Origin: Lentinula raphanica
Taxonomy: Eukaryota > Basidiomycota > Agaricomycetes > Agaricales > Omphalotaceae
Direction: 5' to 3'
Assembly: GCA_027919835.1 (NCBI GenBank)
Contig: JANVFP010000026.1
Coordinates: forward strand, 372,001 to 436,000
DNA length: 64,000 bases
Below, one piece after another: positions 11,311 to 24,775 of the stretch. The translations under genes and the position numbers were made by a program. Each line of letters opens with the position of its first letter. The stretch's first letter is position 1. The notes below the pieces were generated by a model. That model did not search any database and was not told the origin of the DNA. It worked only from the letters and a program-made list of their open reading frames with translations.

Positions 11311-12196
11311 TCAGACGGTCCCGGACTCCGTTATGGTAATTTTGGAGCGTGGATTCCCACTCTGGGTACCTTCACCCTCGATCTTTTTGACTACATCCAT
11401 ACCTTCAACGACCTCTCCGAAGACGACATGCTTTCCATCCAACTAAGCACCATGATGTCAGTACAGTCCGGCTGACAACTATGATAGTGTACTCACCCAG
11501 CTTGTAACGACAGTAGTGATGAAGAACTGCAGATGTCGCGTCATGAGTAAGGGAAATAGGAATACAGGGATCATGGACGAACTTGTGAGCCATTAGTGTT
11601 GGGACCAGCGTTTGCCATTGAAAGAAGACCAGGTCGTGTATGCTTCAATACGAAATTCTCGTCTAACGCTCTCATCAACACATTCGAACCGTTTCAACAG
11701 AATCATAAAACACATACCGCTAAATTTGGCTCCATATATCGACTTTCCTCCTGTACCATTATGGTTTGTAAAGTCTCCACCTTGCAGCATAAACTGTAAG
11801 TATACGCATAATGAGTAAACGATAGGCATAGTTTCGAGAGTGGGATACAGGGCCTTACTGAAGGAATGACTCGGTGGAACGAGCTACCAGCGTAACCGTA
11901 TCCATTTTGTCCCGTGGCAAGTTCACGAAAGTTTTTTGCAGTTTTGGGTACTATGTCGTCGTAAAGCTTGAAGACGATACGACCGGCGGGTCGACCTTGG
12001 ATTGCGACGTCGAACTAGGGTAAGTTGAGCGTTGGTTGGTTTAGTGAATCCTGTCGCGACTCACGAAGACGTTTGAACTAATGGAAATACATGGAAATAC
12101 AAGTAAGAAGTATGTTCATGAGGGCACGAGAAAGATAATGAACCTTGCACCGGCTGCGCTAGCAGCTGTAGTGAATCTTCGAAGGAATGAGGCCAT
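11311..12196 (-). CDS. cyclophilin-type peptidyl-prolyl isomerase with probable mitochondrial presequence
   Basis: This is a cyclophilin A-class prolyl isomerase. The catalytic domain is rebuilt from several exons: [107 protein letters not shown] and a C-terminus ending TESGTV. The active-site residues are present: Arg of SFHRVI, Phe of FMLQGGD, the Gln, and the Trp of [11 protein letters not shown]. The N-terminal exon (12144-12196) encodes [16 protein letters not shown]. It is basic, hydroxylated and free of acidic residues, as expected for a mitochondrial matrix signal. A 13-nt microexon (12065-12077) joins it to the core. The gene is therefore probably a mitochondrial cyclophilin like yeast Cpr3. 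A cytosolic form from another start cannot be excluded. Confidence 0.9.
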
Positions 12197-13142
12197 ATAG
12201 AGTTTAGTGGTTGTGCTTCTGAAAGAGCTTTTGCCTGGAAATATCTGCAAGTGCCGCTAATACCGGTTTGACGGCAGCTTCGGCAATCTGACTCAGCGGC
12301 CGAGCGGCGAGCGCTAGCGGAATTCTCACGCAATATTTCGGCATTGTCCTGGACTGAGGCCACCGACTCACCGCTTTCAGTGTCATCCAAGTCGCCTCAA
12401 GCCTTAGCACCCCTCCAATATCTCAGTCTACTGTTTTCTCTGACCTCTGCAGCGCTTCGGATCCATGTTGTGCTACAAGAATTTGGATGGCCATGCAATC
12501 ATTGCGATTTAGTTGGAGGAATGCATGCTCAGACCGTTGGCTTACTACATACAGAATCCTTGTCGACATACCATTCCGACGATACCACCGCTATCATGCT
12601 GCACAGGAATGATCCGTGTATTTGATGTTCGTCCAACTGGTCCTCATGCTAAAAATGTCAAAAGCACCATTTTTCCTTGAGGGTTAGTTCATTGCTACTC
12701 GGGCTGGCTACGAGTATGTCGGGCGATGTGTTATGCCCACATGGAACAATCCACCAGTATCGGGGTTGCCAAATTTCGACCGATCCAAGATAGGGCCCTC
12801 AGCGGACAAGTCCAATACAACAAAGTGCAGAGAATTATTATTGTTTCGTCTCGATTGTTCTCGGGTCAGTCATATCAGTATGCACCATCGTAGCACACAT
12901 CATTAGAGAAATCTGATGTGACTGAGGTCGTTCGCATGAAAAAAACAAGAATGGTTATCAAAATGTCCTGAGGTTGCCAAATACATATCACCGGCTTCTC
13001 AAGGGCATCTCTTTGAATTACTGCGAAGATGATAAGAGTTTTCGGCTCCTTCACGTCCATTTTGTTGACGCGGGATTGAGTCAAAGGCTCATTTCCCCCT
13101 TCCTATAATCATCAACATTTCTCAGACTGGAGTAACGACATT
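12197..13142. other. intergenic: divergent promoters of cyclophilin and ABC transporter
   Basis: This 946-bp gap lies between two divergent genes. Small open frames (12344-12625 +, 12875-13084 -) have no family features and no matching splice partners. A minus-strand frame overlapping 12204-12410 starts upstream of the cyclophilin ATG and is most likely leader sequence. Nothing else is recognisable. Confidence 0.4.
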
Positions 13143-16100
13143 ATGGCTCGGTTCCAGCTAGAAATTTCACTCGCACTTGCAGTATTAGGTGCTGCCAGTC
13201 TGTGTCTTCTGACGCTGTATCGTCAACGAGATGGGAAAATCCAGCTGACTTCTGCTACTGAACTCGAACAACAGTCAGACTCACTTGTCGATGATCCTTT
13301 CGACGTGACCACCGCCGAGGATTTTTTGGAAGGATATCCAATTGACGAAGAGAAATTTTGGAAAAGAGTGCGTTTATCAAGAATCACTACTGAGTTTTCT
13401 AATTCTATCACAGCTACGCATTAGAAAAGGCCTCCTAACTCTCCTGTTGGTCGCTGCGTTGGTTCTGCAATCAGTTCAGCTCGGTCTATCGGTGTCTGAA
13501 GAACACAATGATCTAGCAGTACGCGTTATAAACGTCTGCTTCGCAGCGTACCTTGTCATCCTTTCGGCCCGTGCTATTCGACAAGACGTCGTCGAGTTCA
13601 ACTCTCAATCCCTCATCCATCTTACTGTGTTGCTCAGCGTAGCTTCCGTTCTCCTCGGCGTCTCCGCGATACTTCCAAATTCACCTCCGTTGACTGCCTC
13701 CGAACACTCCGCAGAGGTAATACCAGACTCCACGAAAATATGGTACGCCTCGGTAGCTTTGTACATCGTCGCTTGCTTCGTCGCATTCACCACTCCGCAC
13801 GGACCTGCACTGTACTTTCCATACGAATCCATCTATTCCCAAAAGACCGTTTCTGCAAGGACAAATACGGAGAAGGAAAATGTGACTGGCGTATACGGTG
13901 CTTCATGCTGGGATTATCTGTACTTCTCCTATTCGACGAAGGTCGTCATGCTCGGGAATACGTCTGAAAGTCTGGAGATTGCGGATTTACCTATCGTCCC
14001 GGCGAACATGCGTGCGACAGTCAATTATCACGAAATGAAGAGAGCACTCAAAAAGTTCAAGCTGAAAATCCGGTCCTGGAAACCCAAACCTGGATCGGGG
14101 TGGAGCGTTGGTTATACTCTCTTCAGGTACAACGTATGGATAATAGCCGCACAGTTTTGCATTGCTGTAGCAGCTGCAGTTATGTTTTATGCCCCAGCAA
14201 TGTTCAGCCGTATGCTTATCGCTTATTTGGAGATGGATCCCGAGAGAGAGGACAGAGGTTGGGGATGGGTATTTGTAGTAGGAATGTTCCTGTCGAACAT
14301 CATAGGATTCTTCAGTACGTGTATATGAGAATCTCTCCTTGTGCGATCCTTAATTTCCTTCTCTGTCTATCCTCTCATTAGCTTCTGCCCAACTCTGGTC
14401 GATATCAACAACTACCCTCCAGACGCGCTTCCGGATTCAACTCAACACCATCCTGTTTGCGAAAACTCTGGTTCGAAAAGATTCAGTATCATCCGCGCCT
14501 CCGAAAAAAGACAAAGAGAACCGAAAGGATTCAGATAAGAAGACGACTGATAATGACAGCGATGAAGACGATTTCTCGAGCAAGGCACAAATTATGACGC
14601 TCATGACAACCGATACCGACAGGCTTAGCGAATTTGCCTGGCAGTTCTTCGCTCTCGTAGATTCTCCTATAGAACTCGTAGTTGGGACAATCTTTTTGTA
14701 CAACTTGCTAGGTGAGTGTCCACAGTCTCCAACGTCGTTGAAGCATAACTCATCGGGGTCCGGCTTTGTTGCTTGAATAGGTGTTTCATGCTTCTTCGGA
14801 TTGGCAGTGACATGCCTCTTCCTTCCTCTGAATCACTTCGCTGGCAAGGTCGTTGTTGGCGCACAGGATAATCTGATGAAAGCTCGGGATGAACGAATCG
14901 CTTTGATGAACGAGGTTCTCATTCTATCTTTCCTGTGTCTATTATTCTCATACTCATACCCATGACAGATTCTAGGAGGAATCCGAATGCTGAAATTCAT
15001 GGCCTGGGAACGAAGCTTTGAAGCTCGTGTTATGAAAGTTAGACAAAGGGAGCTCAAATATCAGAAGCTCAACTATATCATTGAGGTGTGTTCAATGGCT
15101 GCTCATGAGATTCTTACCACTGACGTCTGTTCACAGACCTGCTTCAATGCAATCTGGTACGTTTTTTTCGACATCTGTCCTTCGAGATAATTCATTACTG
15201 TGCTTTTCCAGGAATGCCTCACCAATCCTAGTAACGTTGGTGTCTTTCTGGCATTTCACGGTCGTGAGAGGAGAGGATTTGACTCCATCCATTGCCTTTA
15301 CTTCTGTAAGTTGAAGACATATTGTTCGTTGAAAATCGCCTAAACGTGTTATAGATCATGGTTTTCAACGAACTCAAATTTGCTCTCAACGCCCTCCCAG
15401 AAACCTTTATCAACATGCTTCAAGTAAGATCGAGTTTTTTCTTCAATCTGTTCAAATCCGACTCACGAAACTGTCACATTCTCATAGAGTCTTGTATCTA
15501 TGCGTCGTATCGAAAAGTACCTCAACACAGCAGAAATCATCCCGGTACCTCCTCTTAGCGAACAACCGGAAACGATCGCCTTCCAGTCCTGCACGGTGAC
15601 TTGGCCTCAAGATCGCAACGGTGACGACAGTGCACCACCTTCTGTAGCGTCAACACCAAGACAAAAATTCATTCTCGTTGACCTGAACTTGAAATTCCCA
15701 CCTGGGGAGCTCTCCCTTATTTGTGGTAAACTTGGTTCTGGGAAATCGCTTTTATTACTTGGTACGTTTTGCTTTCCTTTTTAGCTTGTCGACTTCGACG
15801 TTAACGATTACATAGCCTTGCTTGGTGAAGCCGACGTCTTAGCTGGCCAGATGTTTTGCCCTCGCTCTCCGCCGAACATCATGACCTCGTTCGATACTAT
15901 CCGTCCAGGCGAAGACTGGATCATCCAAAAAGTGTGTGCGTATGTTCCCCAATCTGCTTGGCTTCGTAATGCATCCATCAAAGGTAAGTTTTGGTTTCAT
16001 TTGCGGTATGCACTGGTTGATCTATTGGTCCAAGAAAATATCTTGTTCAACTTGCCTTTCGATGAGGAGCGCTATCGCAAAACCATGGAGGTACGAGACC

Positions 16101-19100
16101 TCCAGTCGATTTCTTGAGCTACGTTGAACGTTCAATGATCATGTAGGCTTGCGCTTTGGTATCAGACATGGAGATACTGGAAGATGGAGATGAGTCGGAG
16201 ATTGGAGAACGCGGTGTAGGTCTCTTTGTTACGATACTTCGAAGACTTGTTCAATACAAATCATTCTCTGGAATGCAGGTCAATCTCTCTGGAGGTCAAA
16301 AAGCCCGAGGTGCGAATGTTGTGATAATCTGCCCAAATGTAACTAATTCTTGTCCATGACATGATCTCATAGTTTCATTAGCTCGTGCAGTCTATTCTCG
16401 AGCATCTATTCTATTACTCGATGATGTTCTATCTGCCGGTACGTACGTCTGACCTTTGAGATTTGAGGTATGCTCATATGGTTGTCTTGAAGTCGATGCT
16501 CATACGGCTCATCACCTTTACCACGAATGCCTCAAAGGGGAGCTGATGAAGGGTCGCACTGTTATCCTTGTCTCTCATCATGTTCAACTCTGCGCACCGG
16601 GTGCCAACTATATTGTTGCTCTCGATAACGGAAGGGTTCAATTCGAGGGTACCCGAGAGGCTTTCCAATCTTCCGGGGTCATACGCACTCTTGTACAGTC
16701 CACAATTGACGAGGCAGGAGATGAAAAAGAAGAAAAAGCCATCAGCGAGATTCCCATCTCGAGCTCACCAAGTTCCGACAGCGATCCTGCTTCGGAAACG
16801 GCAACCATTGCTGCTCCTACTACAACCACCAAAGTGGACAAAAAGCCCGCTAGGAAACTCATAGAAGAAGAGAAAAGGGCTGTTGGACGTGTGAGCAGAG
16901 ATGTTTGGCTAACTTATGTCCGCGCCTGTGGTCCGTATTGGTATTGGCTCGTCTTTGCCGTAGCCTACATCATTGCTGCGCTCAGCCCGGTCGCGGAGAA
17001 TGGTTGGCTCAAGTTAGTCTGTGACGTGTAACTCGTCGTGTCCGTTTCTAACATCTGTACTTAGGATTTGGTCTGGTTCAGTAGCGGATGGGGATCATCA
17101 AAAAAGTCCATTGTTCTATATTGGAATCTATGCTCTAGTAGGTTATTCTTGACCCAAGTTCATTCCAATGTGCTCATGCATGCTTCCAGATCACCTTCTT
17201 AGGTATGGTTTTCTATTATATCACTCCGCAATTGCTGAGCTGTATTTCCCAGGTTTATTCATCACCACCGCTCGCTGGATTGTCCTGTGTATGATGCATT
17301 ATTGTTATGACCTTGGTGATGATGCTCAAGTCCATTATAGATAGTGGCTCAATCCATGCATCTACTGTTCTCTACAAACGTCAGTTCCACTTGATCTCAT
17401 TTTCCTATCTACTCCTGATCTTCGATCTTCTCCTAGGACTCTTGGAAACGGTGCTCTTCGCAAATATGCGATTCCATGATACTATCTCTCGTGGGCGGCT
17501 CCTGAACCGTTTCGGTAAAGACTTTGAAGGCATCGACAGTCGTCTCTCCGACAATTTTGGGCGTTCAATACAATACGGCCTATCAGCCACCGCCACCCTG
17601 ATCACTGTCAGTATAGCTGGCGGACCTCCGTTCGTGCTGGCTGCGGCGTTCTTAGGAGTCATCTACTGGAATGGCAAGTTCTCATACGATGTTGATGCGT
17701 AGGATCTGTCTGAGGATTCGTTCAATGTATCACAGTTGCAAAGATTTACGGCCAAACTTCTCGTGACATGAGGAGATTAGGTGCGGGTCAAAGCGCTTTC
17801 ATCGATAATGGATTGTCATGACTGATTCTGAACATGGAACAGATTCTGTCACAAGGTCGCCCCTGTACTCTATCAATGGAGAGACTATTGCCGGAGCAAC
17901 TATCATTCGTGCTTTTGGGGCATCATCAAAGTTCCTTCGAGATATGCTTCGCTGCCTTGACACAGTGAGTGCGTTCCCTGGTCTTCTTGTGTCGTTCACA
18001 CTAACGTCCTCTGTAGAATGCTAATCCATACTATTGGATGTGGGGTGGTACGTCTTCCCAAATAGCCTAGTACATAGAGCTTTAACACATCCTTACTGGT
18101 TCCCGTAGTGAACAGATGGTTATCCATCAGGTTCAACGTCTTATCTTCGTGCATTCTGGGTGCAATTGCATGTATCGCTGTCTGGAATCCAGCCATCAGC
18201 GCCTCGCTCGCCGGGTTCTGTATTGCCTTTGCTAATACTGTCACGGCTGATCTTCTCTTCATGGTTTGTCACAATCGTATATCCTTCTCTTCTTAGCTAA
18301 TGATTCTTGCTCTGACAGGTTCGGAGATTTGTTGGACTCGAGCAATCTATGGTGGGTCATGACAAACTTAGAAACAATGATTGATACCTAAACGGAAGAT
18401 GTTCTCTAGGTTGCTCTTGAACGTGTTAAAGAATTCTCCGAGCTGAAGCGTGAGCCACCAGAGTTCATTGAACCCCGTCCTCCCGCTTCGTGGCCAGCTG
18501 CTGGTGCGATCAAGTGCGAAGAGCTGGTGATACGCTATGCAGTGCGTGACGGAGTCTCGACCGTGGACTTTTTTTCTCTCTCTGATATATATTCTAGCCT
18601 GAGCTTCCTAACGTGTTGCATACACTCAACTTCGAGATTCGCCCTGGCGAGAAGGTCGGGATCTTGGGTCGAACGGGGAGTGGGAAGAGCACTTTGGCGT
18701 TATCGTTCTTCCGATTCGTTGAGGCAACTGAAGGGCGTATAATCATAGACGATATTGATATCGCCAAGGTCGGACTGACGGACCTTCGTTCGAGGCTCAC
18801 TATTATCCCTCGTATGTTCATTATGATTTCCATTTTGAGTGATACCTCACAATTCCTACAGAGGACCCAACTATTCTTTCAGGCACACTACGTTCAACAT
18901 TAGATGTATTCGATGAATACGAAGATGTAGAGATCGTGCGTTATTCATCAACTTCACTTGATTTTCTGTGACTTATGAATCTTTCGTGCAGTTTGAAGCG
19001 TTGCGTCGTGTTCATTTGATTCCATCATCAGACAGTGCTGTTGTCGCAGAAGAAGATTCGACTGTAAACGCCAATATTTTCCGAAATCTTGATTCTACTG

Positions 19101-19751
19101 TGTCAGAAGGTGGTGAAAACTTTTCAACAGGGTTCGTTCATCTTGTCCTCCTGTGAGACGTCAATCTCAGTACGTTTGATTATAGGGAGAAACAACTTTT
19201 GTGCATGGCGCGTGCAATATTGAAAAGATCAAAAGTACTGGTCATGGACGAGGTAGGGCTTGAGTTAATCTACTCTCCGACGATGGCTGAAGAAATATTT
19301 GCTGTTCCAGGCGACTGCTAGCGTTGATTATGCCACTGATGAGCTAATTGGGAAGACTATAAGACAGTAAGGAAACTTGTTCTAGTCATGTTACACAAGT
19401 ATTCAATCCATTTTTACAGAGAATTTGCTGATAGTACCATCCTCACCATTGCTCACCGACTGAGAACGGTTATCGATTATGATAGAGTACGCGCTGGACC
19501 ATTTACATGAAGCATGGACTCACATTCGTTTGCTCTCCTCAGATCATGCTTTTAGACCAAGGGCGCATCGTAGAATTCGACAAGTAAGACCTCTTTTCAC
19601 TGTGTCATGGTCTGGATGTCTAACGCAAGAGCCTCTACCGTTACGTAGACCTGGGGTCCTACTTGCTGACTCAACCTCAAAATTCCATGCTTTGTGTAAA
19701 GCCACTGGGAAGGAGGAGTTTGCTACCCTCAACAAACTGGCAGGTCTTTGA
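13143..19751 (+). CDS. ABCC-family (MRP-type) full ABC transporter
   Basis: This is a two-halved exporter with the layout TMD1-NBD1-TMD2-NBD2. The N-terminus [27 protein letters not shown] is a membrane helix, and several more helices follow by 14330. NBD1 has a divergent Walker A (GKLGSGKS, near 15722-15752), a Q-loop region [13 protein letters not shown], a signature NLSGGQKAR (about 16280) and a Walker B region [21 protein letters not shown] charged linker leads into TMD2, with helices from about 16920. NBD2 has [16 protein letters not shown] (about 18670), [18 protein letters not shown], a signature variant [32 protein letters not shown] and the switch AHRLRTV. This pattern fits vacuolar or plasma-membrane conjugate/drug exporters of the ABCC family. 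More than twenty short introns are needed. The substrate cannot be told from sequence. The stop is at 19751. Confidence 0.9.
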
Positions 19752-20483
19752 ACGGACCTTTTACCAGTATTCTTGGATTAAGTTCAACGCTTCGATAGAC
19801 TGTACATAGAATGGGAACAATCCGAGATTGGCCTAGACCAGCCTTTCGTCTGGACTCGTCTAGACCGTTCCCGGCCTTAAATGAATATGTACTCTGCTGC
19901 CGCCGGCTGTACATTAGTGGCGGCAAGTTATGTACGAGAGGATGGAAGAGATATCAAGGTCCTCTCGGAGCCAAGTAGTGCTGATTCTCTACATTGAACA
20001 GAGAGGATTGCTATCTGGAAAACATAGAGCGTTGTGGATGCAACAAGGAAGCTGGAAGTCAAAGGTTTTTTCATTGGAACCAGTAATGGCTAGCCGATTT
20101 TAATTCATGTACATCTTTTGACAACATCCATGACGTCAGTCTCAAGGGCAACCAACAGCTTGATTCATTGGTCGGAGAAGTCAAAATGCCTGCTAGCGCC
20201 AGTTTGACAACGACGAGCAAAGTGTTGAGTAGAACGTCGCCGACGACGAGGAGAATAGTCGCCGATGATGGTAATCAAAAAGTCAAATTGAAATCTCTGA
20301 ACTTTGTGGAGCTACACAAAATTGACCCGTGGCTGAGTTTTGTCTCCACAGTCGGATGCTCGCTTGTTCTCTTCTCTTTTCTTCTCTCCGCCATCTCTTT
20401 TTTTGCCAACATCACTTTCTTTTGACCTGGAAACATTCAAAGCTGCTTTTTTCTGCCTCGATTAGGCTTGTATGCTCTGGTGA
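19752..20483. other. intergenic region between ABC transporter and RRM gene
   Basis: This 732-bp gap should contain the transporter 3' UTR and the RRM gene promoter. An ATG-started open frame at 20168-20425 (85 codons) ends in a hydrophobic stretch but has no family features. It sits in the likely leader of the downstream gene. It could be an upstream ORF, but I see no support for it as a gene. Confidence 0.4.
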
Positions 20484-23209
20484 ATGGCTTTTCGTGTAAG
20501 TCTCCGTTTGTATCAGTGGCTTTAATATATACACTAATTCCTTATTTGCAGGATTCCAGGTCTCCGTCTATTTCTGCCGGTTCTCCTGCTCCGCCTGCCC
20601 CTCCGACCAACGATGACATTGAAGCCGTCATCCAGATGGCCACGTCCTCTCGTGCCTCACCTGCTGGTCCTCTTAAAGACACTCGGACACAGTTATTCGT
20701 AGGAAATGTGCGTTTTCAACTAACCTTTTCCCTCTTTCTCTAAACTCATTTCCTTTCAGCTTCCCTACCGGGTGCGATGGCAAGATCTCAAGGATCTATT
20801 TAGAAAGGCTGGGACTGTCCTCCGCGCAGATGTTTCACTAGGTCCTGACAATCGGTCCAGAGGTCATGGCACAGTGCTTTTAGCAACGGCGGAAGATGCT
20901 GGTCGGGCCATCGACATGTTCAACGGTTACTCATGGCAGACTAGAATACTAGAAGTCCGTCCTGACCGACTCCCTCCTGATCTCGACAGTCTCAATCCGA
21001 ATCCGAATCCTTTCAGCAACGTACCTTCTCCTGGGCCATTTGCTTCCCCGCAAGTTGCTGGCTCGTCATTGGTTAGCTTTAGTGAGATTGACTACACCTC
21101 CTTATTTGGGCTTGACAGGCCAAGCTCGTCGTCAGGCAATGCCGGCCGAAATCTTTTCGTTGGGAATGTGAGTGTATTGTTCTGTGGGGTCTGTGCCGGG
21201 TTCATCTTCTCTAATTTCATCTCGCCGGCTATCGTCCTACGCGCTTACTGAACCTTCTTTGATTCCCAGCTTCCGTTCCACTGTCAATGGCAGGATCTGA
21301 AGGACTTGTTTCGTCAAGCAGGTACCATAACACGAGCCGATGTTGCCCTTGGACAAGACGGTCGCTCGCGCGGCTTCGGTACTGTGGTATTTGCAACTGA
21401 TCACGATGCCGAACGTGCTGTGAAAATGTTCAACGGGTAAGCTTCTGCACTATGCCCCAGGTGCATGTGCAAAGTTAATGTTAATATAGGTACGAATATA
21501 ACGGCCGCGTCCTCAAAGTGCACTATGACAAATTCTCTCAATCTACACAACCAATGACGACTCCTGCTTCCCCTGCCCTGAATGCTCTCCAAGCTTCCGC
21601 CTCTTCTCCTTTCCAGCTTTCCGAGAAAAATCGTCCAAACCACATCGTCATGCCCATTGGGTATATGCTTGATTACGGACCTGCTTCTGCTCCGGGTACA
21701 CCATATGAACTCTATCCGGCTCAGCTCCAAATGTCGATGCCCCACCCTCATCACACACATTCGCACATTCATCAACCTCAGCCGAGCACGAGGAAAATTG
21801 AACAACCTACTCGACCCCCTCTGTTATCTGAAGTAGACCGCCTATCAAATTCTTTACTGTCGACTCATGTCAGCGACTCATCTTCTCAATCAGGTTCGAG
21901 CTCCGAATCGATCAAGCCTTCTACCTCAGTAGCCACTTCAGCTTCATCTAGAACTTCGCCTACCTCTGATCACTCCACATCTAAATCGCCACAAGGCGAG
22001 TCACAGTTTCCGTCTAAACCGCCGCCACCTGCACATCATCACTCACATCCGCATCATCCTGGAACGATAAGTATCCCCCCTGCCTCTTTCACGCTTCCTG
22101 TACATCATAATATGTCACCTATGGGTGTCCCAATGTCTCCCTATCATGGCATGTCACCCCTACACCACCCGCACGCTATCCCGATGACGCCTCATGGCCT
22201 TCCACCAATAACACCTTCAATGCCTCCATTTACTTTTCTTCCTCCGATGCCTCATCCGTCACCTCATGCAGAGCTTCCCCATGTAGCCCACATGTCTGAT
22301 TTAGGCAACCATCCTTCAATGGGCCGTATGTCTGACATGATTACACCGACTTATCCTTACCCGCCTTCCCATACTTTGAACCAAGAGACTGCCCAGGGAG
22401 AGTCAAATTCGTCAGAGGCAGATAGATCATCCTCTTCGTCTTCGACAACGACCGAACAAAACCCCACTGCACAGAGTTCCTCTGTCAATCCATATTTCCA
22501 ACCTCCCATCGCGGGACACCGCCCGTCCTTCGGCCACCCGCACCATCTCGTTCATCATCAACTCACACCTTTTTCGCCTGGACTGGCTATGTCTCCTGGC
22601 GCGTTCTGGGGCCGTCCGGGCGTAGCAGCTCCCAATCCGTACATCAACCCAGCTGTTGGTGCTCCCGTTCATGTCGTGCAAGGCTCACCAGGCGGATTTT
22701 ACTTCCATCCTCAACACCACAGCCCTGGCATACCAGGAAGCGTCGGGGTAGAGATGGGTAGCAGAGGCGGCGCTGAGCCCGGTGGATATTTTGACAATGT
22801 CACCTTTGGTCAAGGGTACTTTCCACCGATACAGTCTTACTTTGAAAACACAGGCGTGAGCAGTAGCGTGGAAGGGGAGATTTTGAAAGATGAGAAAGAT
22901 AAGGAGGAGGATAAAGAGCAAGAGTTGAAGGTGATGGAGGAAGAACAGAGTCGGAAGTATGAACGTGAGCGGGTGTTCAGCGGGCCTACGAGTCCTACGA
23001 GTGGGAGTGGCGATAGTCCGGGCAGTGCAACAGATGCTAGCGATCCCAGATCATCGGCGTCGGTATCGACTTCGAGGAAAGAAGTGAACAGGACATATTC
23101 CATGTCGAATGATGCGCTGGAGAGGCCACAAATGTCTAGGCCAGACTCTGATCCTGCGCCAACGACTTTGAAAACGACAGAGCCAAACGAGGAGTTTAGA
23201 CGGGCATGA
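20484..23209 (+). CDS. RNA-binding protein with two RRM domains and a long His/Pro/Ser-rich tail
   Basis: The 12-nt first exon encodes MAFR and is spliced at GTAAGT to DSRSPSISAGSPAPPAPP. RRM1 carries RNP2 QLFVGNL and RNP1-like RGHGTVLL. RRM2 carries NLFVGNL and RGFGTVVF. The two domains are nearly parallel copies (both contain WQDLKDLFR and RADV), and each is split by an intron after the FVGN motif. The tail of about 560 residues is rich in His, Pro, Ser and Met (for example MSPYHGMSPLHHPH) and then becomes acidic, with runs of Glu/Lys and Ser. This resembles fungal Gbp2/Hrb1-type shuttling mRNA-binding proteins, but the usual RGG N-terminus and third RRM are absent, so I keep the call general. 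Prion-like, low-complexity tails of this kind are common in proteins of RNA granules. The start is chosen because exon 1 joins in frame and has a good ATGG context. Confidence 0.87.
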
Positions 23210-23996
23210 AGAGGAGGTAGTTCACGTTTGGGTGTGTAATTTCATCTGGCAAGGTTGTTGGACTCGAAGATTTTTGTGTAAGTCACCTTGTTTTGGTTGT
23301 TCTCGTACAGAAGGAGTGTTTTTGTCTTTTCCTATAGATCACCTTCCAGTTTCATTCACTTGCATATTGTCGCAACTAGTTCATGGCTTTCATATGTCTC
23401 TACTACTTATTCTCGCTTTTATTTGTGACCTCATCATGTTCCTCTTGCGACTGAGAACATACATACTATTTCTACTGTTTCTTTTTTCAACTTCATGTTT
23501 GTTACTTGCGTTGCATCTTCACTATACTCTGCCTTTCCAATTAACTTAATGTTTCTCTCAATATGTTTCTTTCTTGAAGGATTGAAGGGTGCAGAAGGAG
23601 GAGACTGGAGGAGAGTACAGTAAAATCACGATTTGCTCGGCCAGAGACGGCTTACAGCTTTTTTTGAAATGACTGAGTCAGCTGTTCAACTCATCCCGCC
23701 CATGTCTTCGACGCTAAGCACGGCTCTATACAAATGTCAAGACCTCGACCCTGGAACAGGGCAATCTGATAGGAGAAACAAATGGAGAATTACGTCTGCG
23801 GCTTCACAGGAGAACGAAAAGGATGAAAAGGAAAAGCTATACAAGCTTTCCATTTAGACCCTCTCAAAAAGGGCTTGCAATATAACTCTAGCTCTTCGGA
23901 TACCCTCTATTCATCTACATCCACATTCTCATCCCCCTCGCTTCTTGGAATCTCTCCCACTACAGACACACCGTTTCAGAGGAGTACATAGTGTAC
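23210..23996. other. intergenic, T-rich region after the RRM gene
   Basis: This 787-bp gap is T-rich and pyrimidine-rich to about 23575, probably the 3' UTR and transcription end of the RRM gene. The open frame at 23232-23549 is a hydrophobic by-product of this composition. No repeat or RNA gene was found. The last 100 bp, containing CTCATCCCCCTCG, look like a fungal promoter-proximal pyrimidine tract. Confidence 0.35.
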
Positions 23997-24775
23997 ATGG
24001 CTTCGTCTTCTATGCTACAATTCTACCAAACAACAAAAGATCCCCACAATACCGAATTCTCACTACACCCCGATGGACGAGTATCCATAAAGGTCTACAC
24101 AGAACTCCCTTTCAAAGAGTTCACAGCAAACACCACAATAGTCGATCTAGTAATGATGGACGAAGTGGTTCCAAAGAACGATTCGATGAACATGTTCACG
24201 GCTGAGAGTGCCAAACGTAAATCGGGCGAAGGGCCTATCCTACATCATCAGAGAGTAGAGAGGATTGGTGAGATGGATTTTTATTCGTTCAGTGAGCGGA
24301 CACCCAAGGTGCGTCTGCGAGGAATGGGGGGAGAACGGAATATGTCCGAGTATCTGGAGCGGAATGGATACGGGTGAGTTTTTTCTCTTTGGTACTATGC
24401 GTGTAACAACAGGCAAATGCTGATATTGGAGACTCCTTCTATGAAGAAAGAAGCGACGGTTCGTTGCAGCGAGCGGGTGCGCGTATAATTGGGTTGATGT
24501 AAGAAAGACCATCCTTCTTCCGCATCGGAATACACGCTCACATTCATTCACGGATACTCTGGGTTTCCCCTTCTCAATTCCAGTTCAGACTCAAACTAGA
24601 CGATAAACGGGAAGTGGGGAGATATCATCCTCGGAAATCTAAAGGCTTATTCAGTGCAAGACAACCGGCATTCTTGGAACTGGATAGAGAGTGGATAGCG
24701 GATATTGGTGAGATCAGTTTCACGCTGGTGTGTATGCTTCATGAGACAGGGAAGAACGCGCATGTACATGTATAG
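23997..24775 (+). CDS. DUF6593-like basidiomycete protein
   Basis: This is a soluble protein of about 200 residues in three exons: 23997-24373, 24447-24498 and 24584-24775. It starts MASSSMLQFYQTTKDPHNTEF, has a beta-rich middle (FSERTPKVRLRG), and then KKRRFVAASGCAYNWVDFRL, which crosses both introns. It ends KSKGLFSARQPAFLELDREW, IGEISFTLVCMLHETGK. An aromatic YxW motif after a small-residue turn, followed by a charged C-terminal strand, is the pattern I associate with the expanded Agaricomycete family DUF6593, whose function is unknown. The family call comes from motif memory. No signal peptide or membrane helix is visible. An in-frame GTG upstream was ignored in favour of the ATG at 23997. 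Confidence 0.65.

Noticed and set aside
20168..20425. 85-codon plus-strand frame before the RRM gene
   Set aside because: No family features or splice joins to the RRM exons. The 12-nt MAFR exon at 20484 gives a better start.
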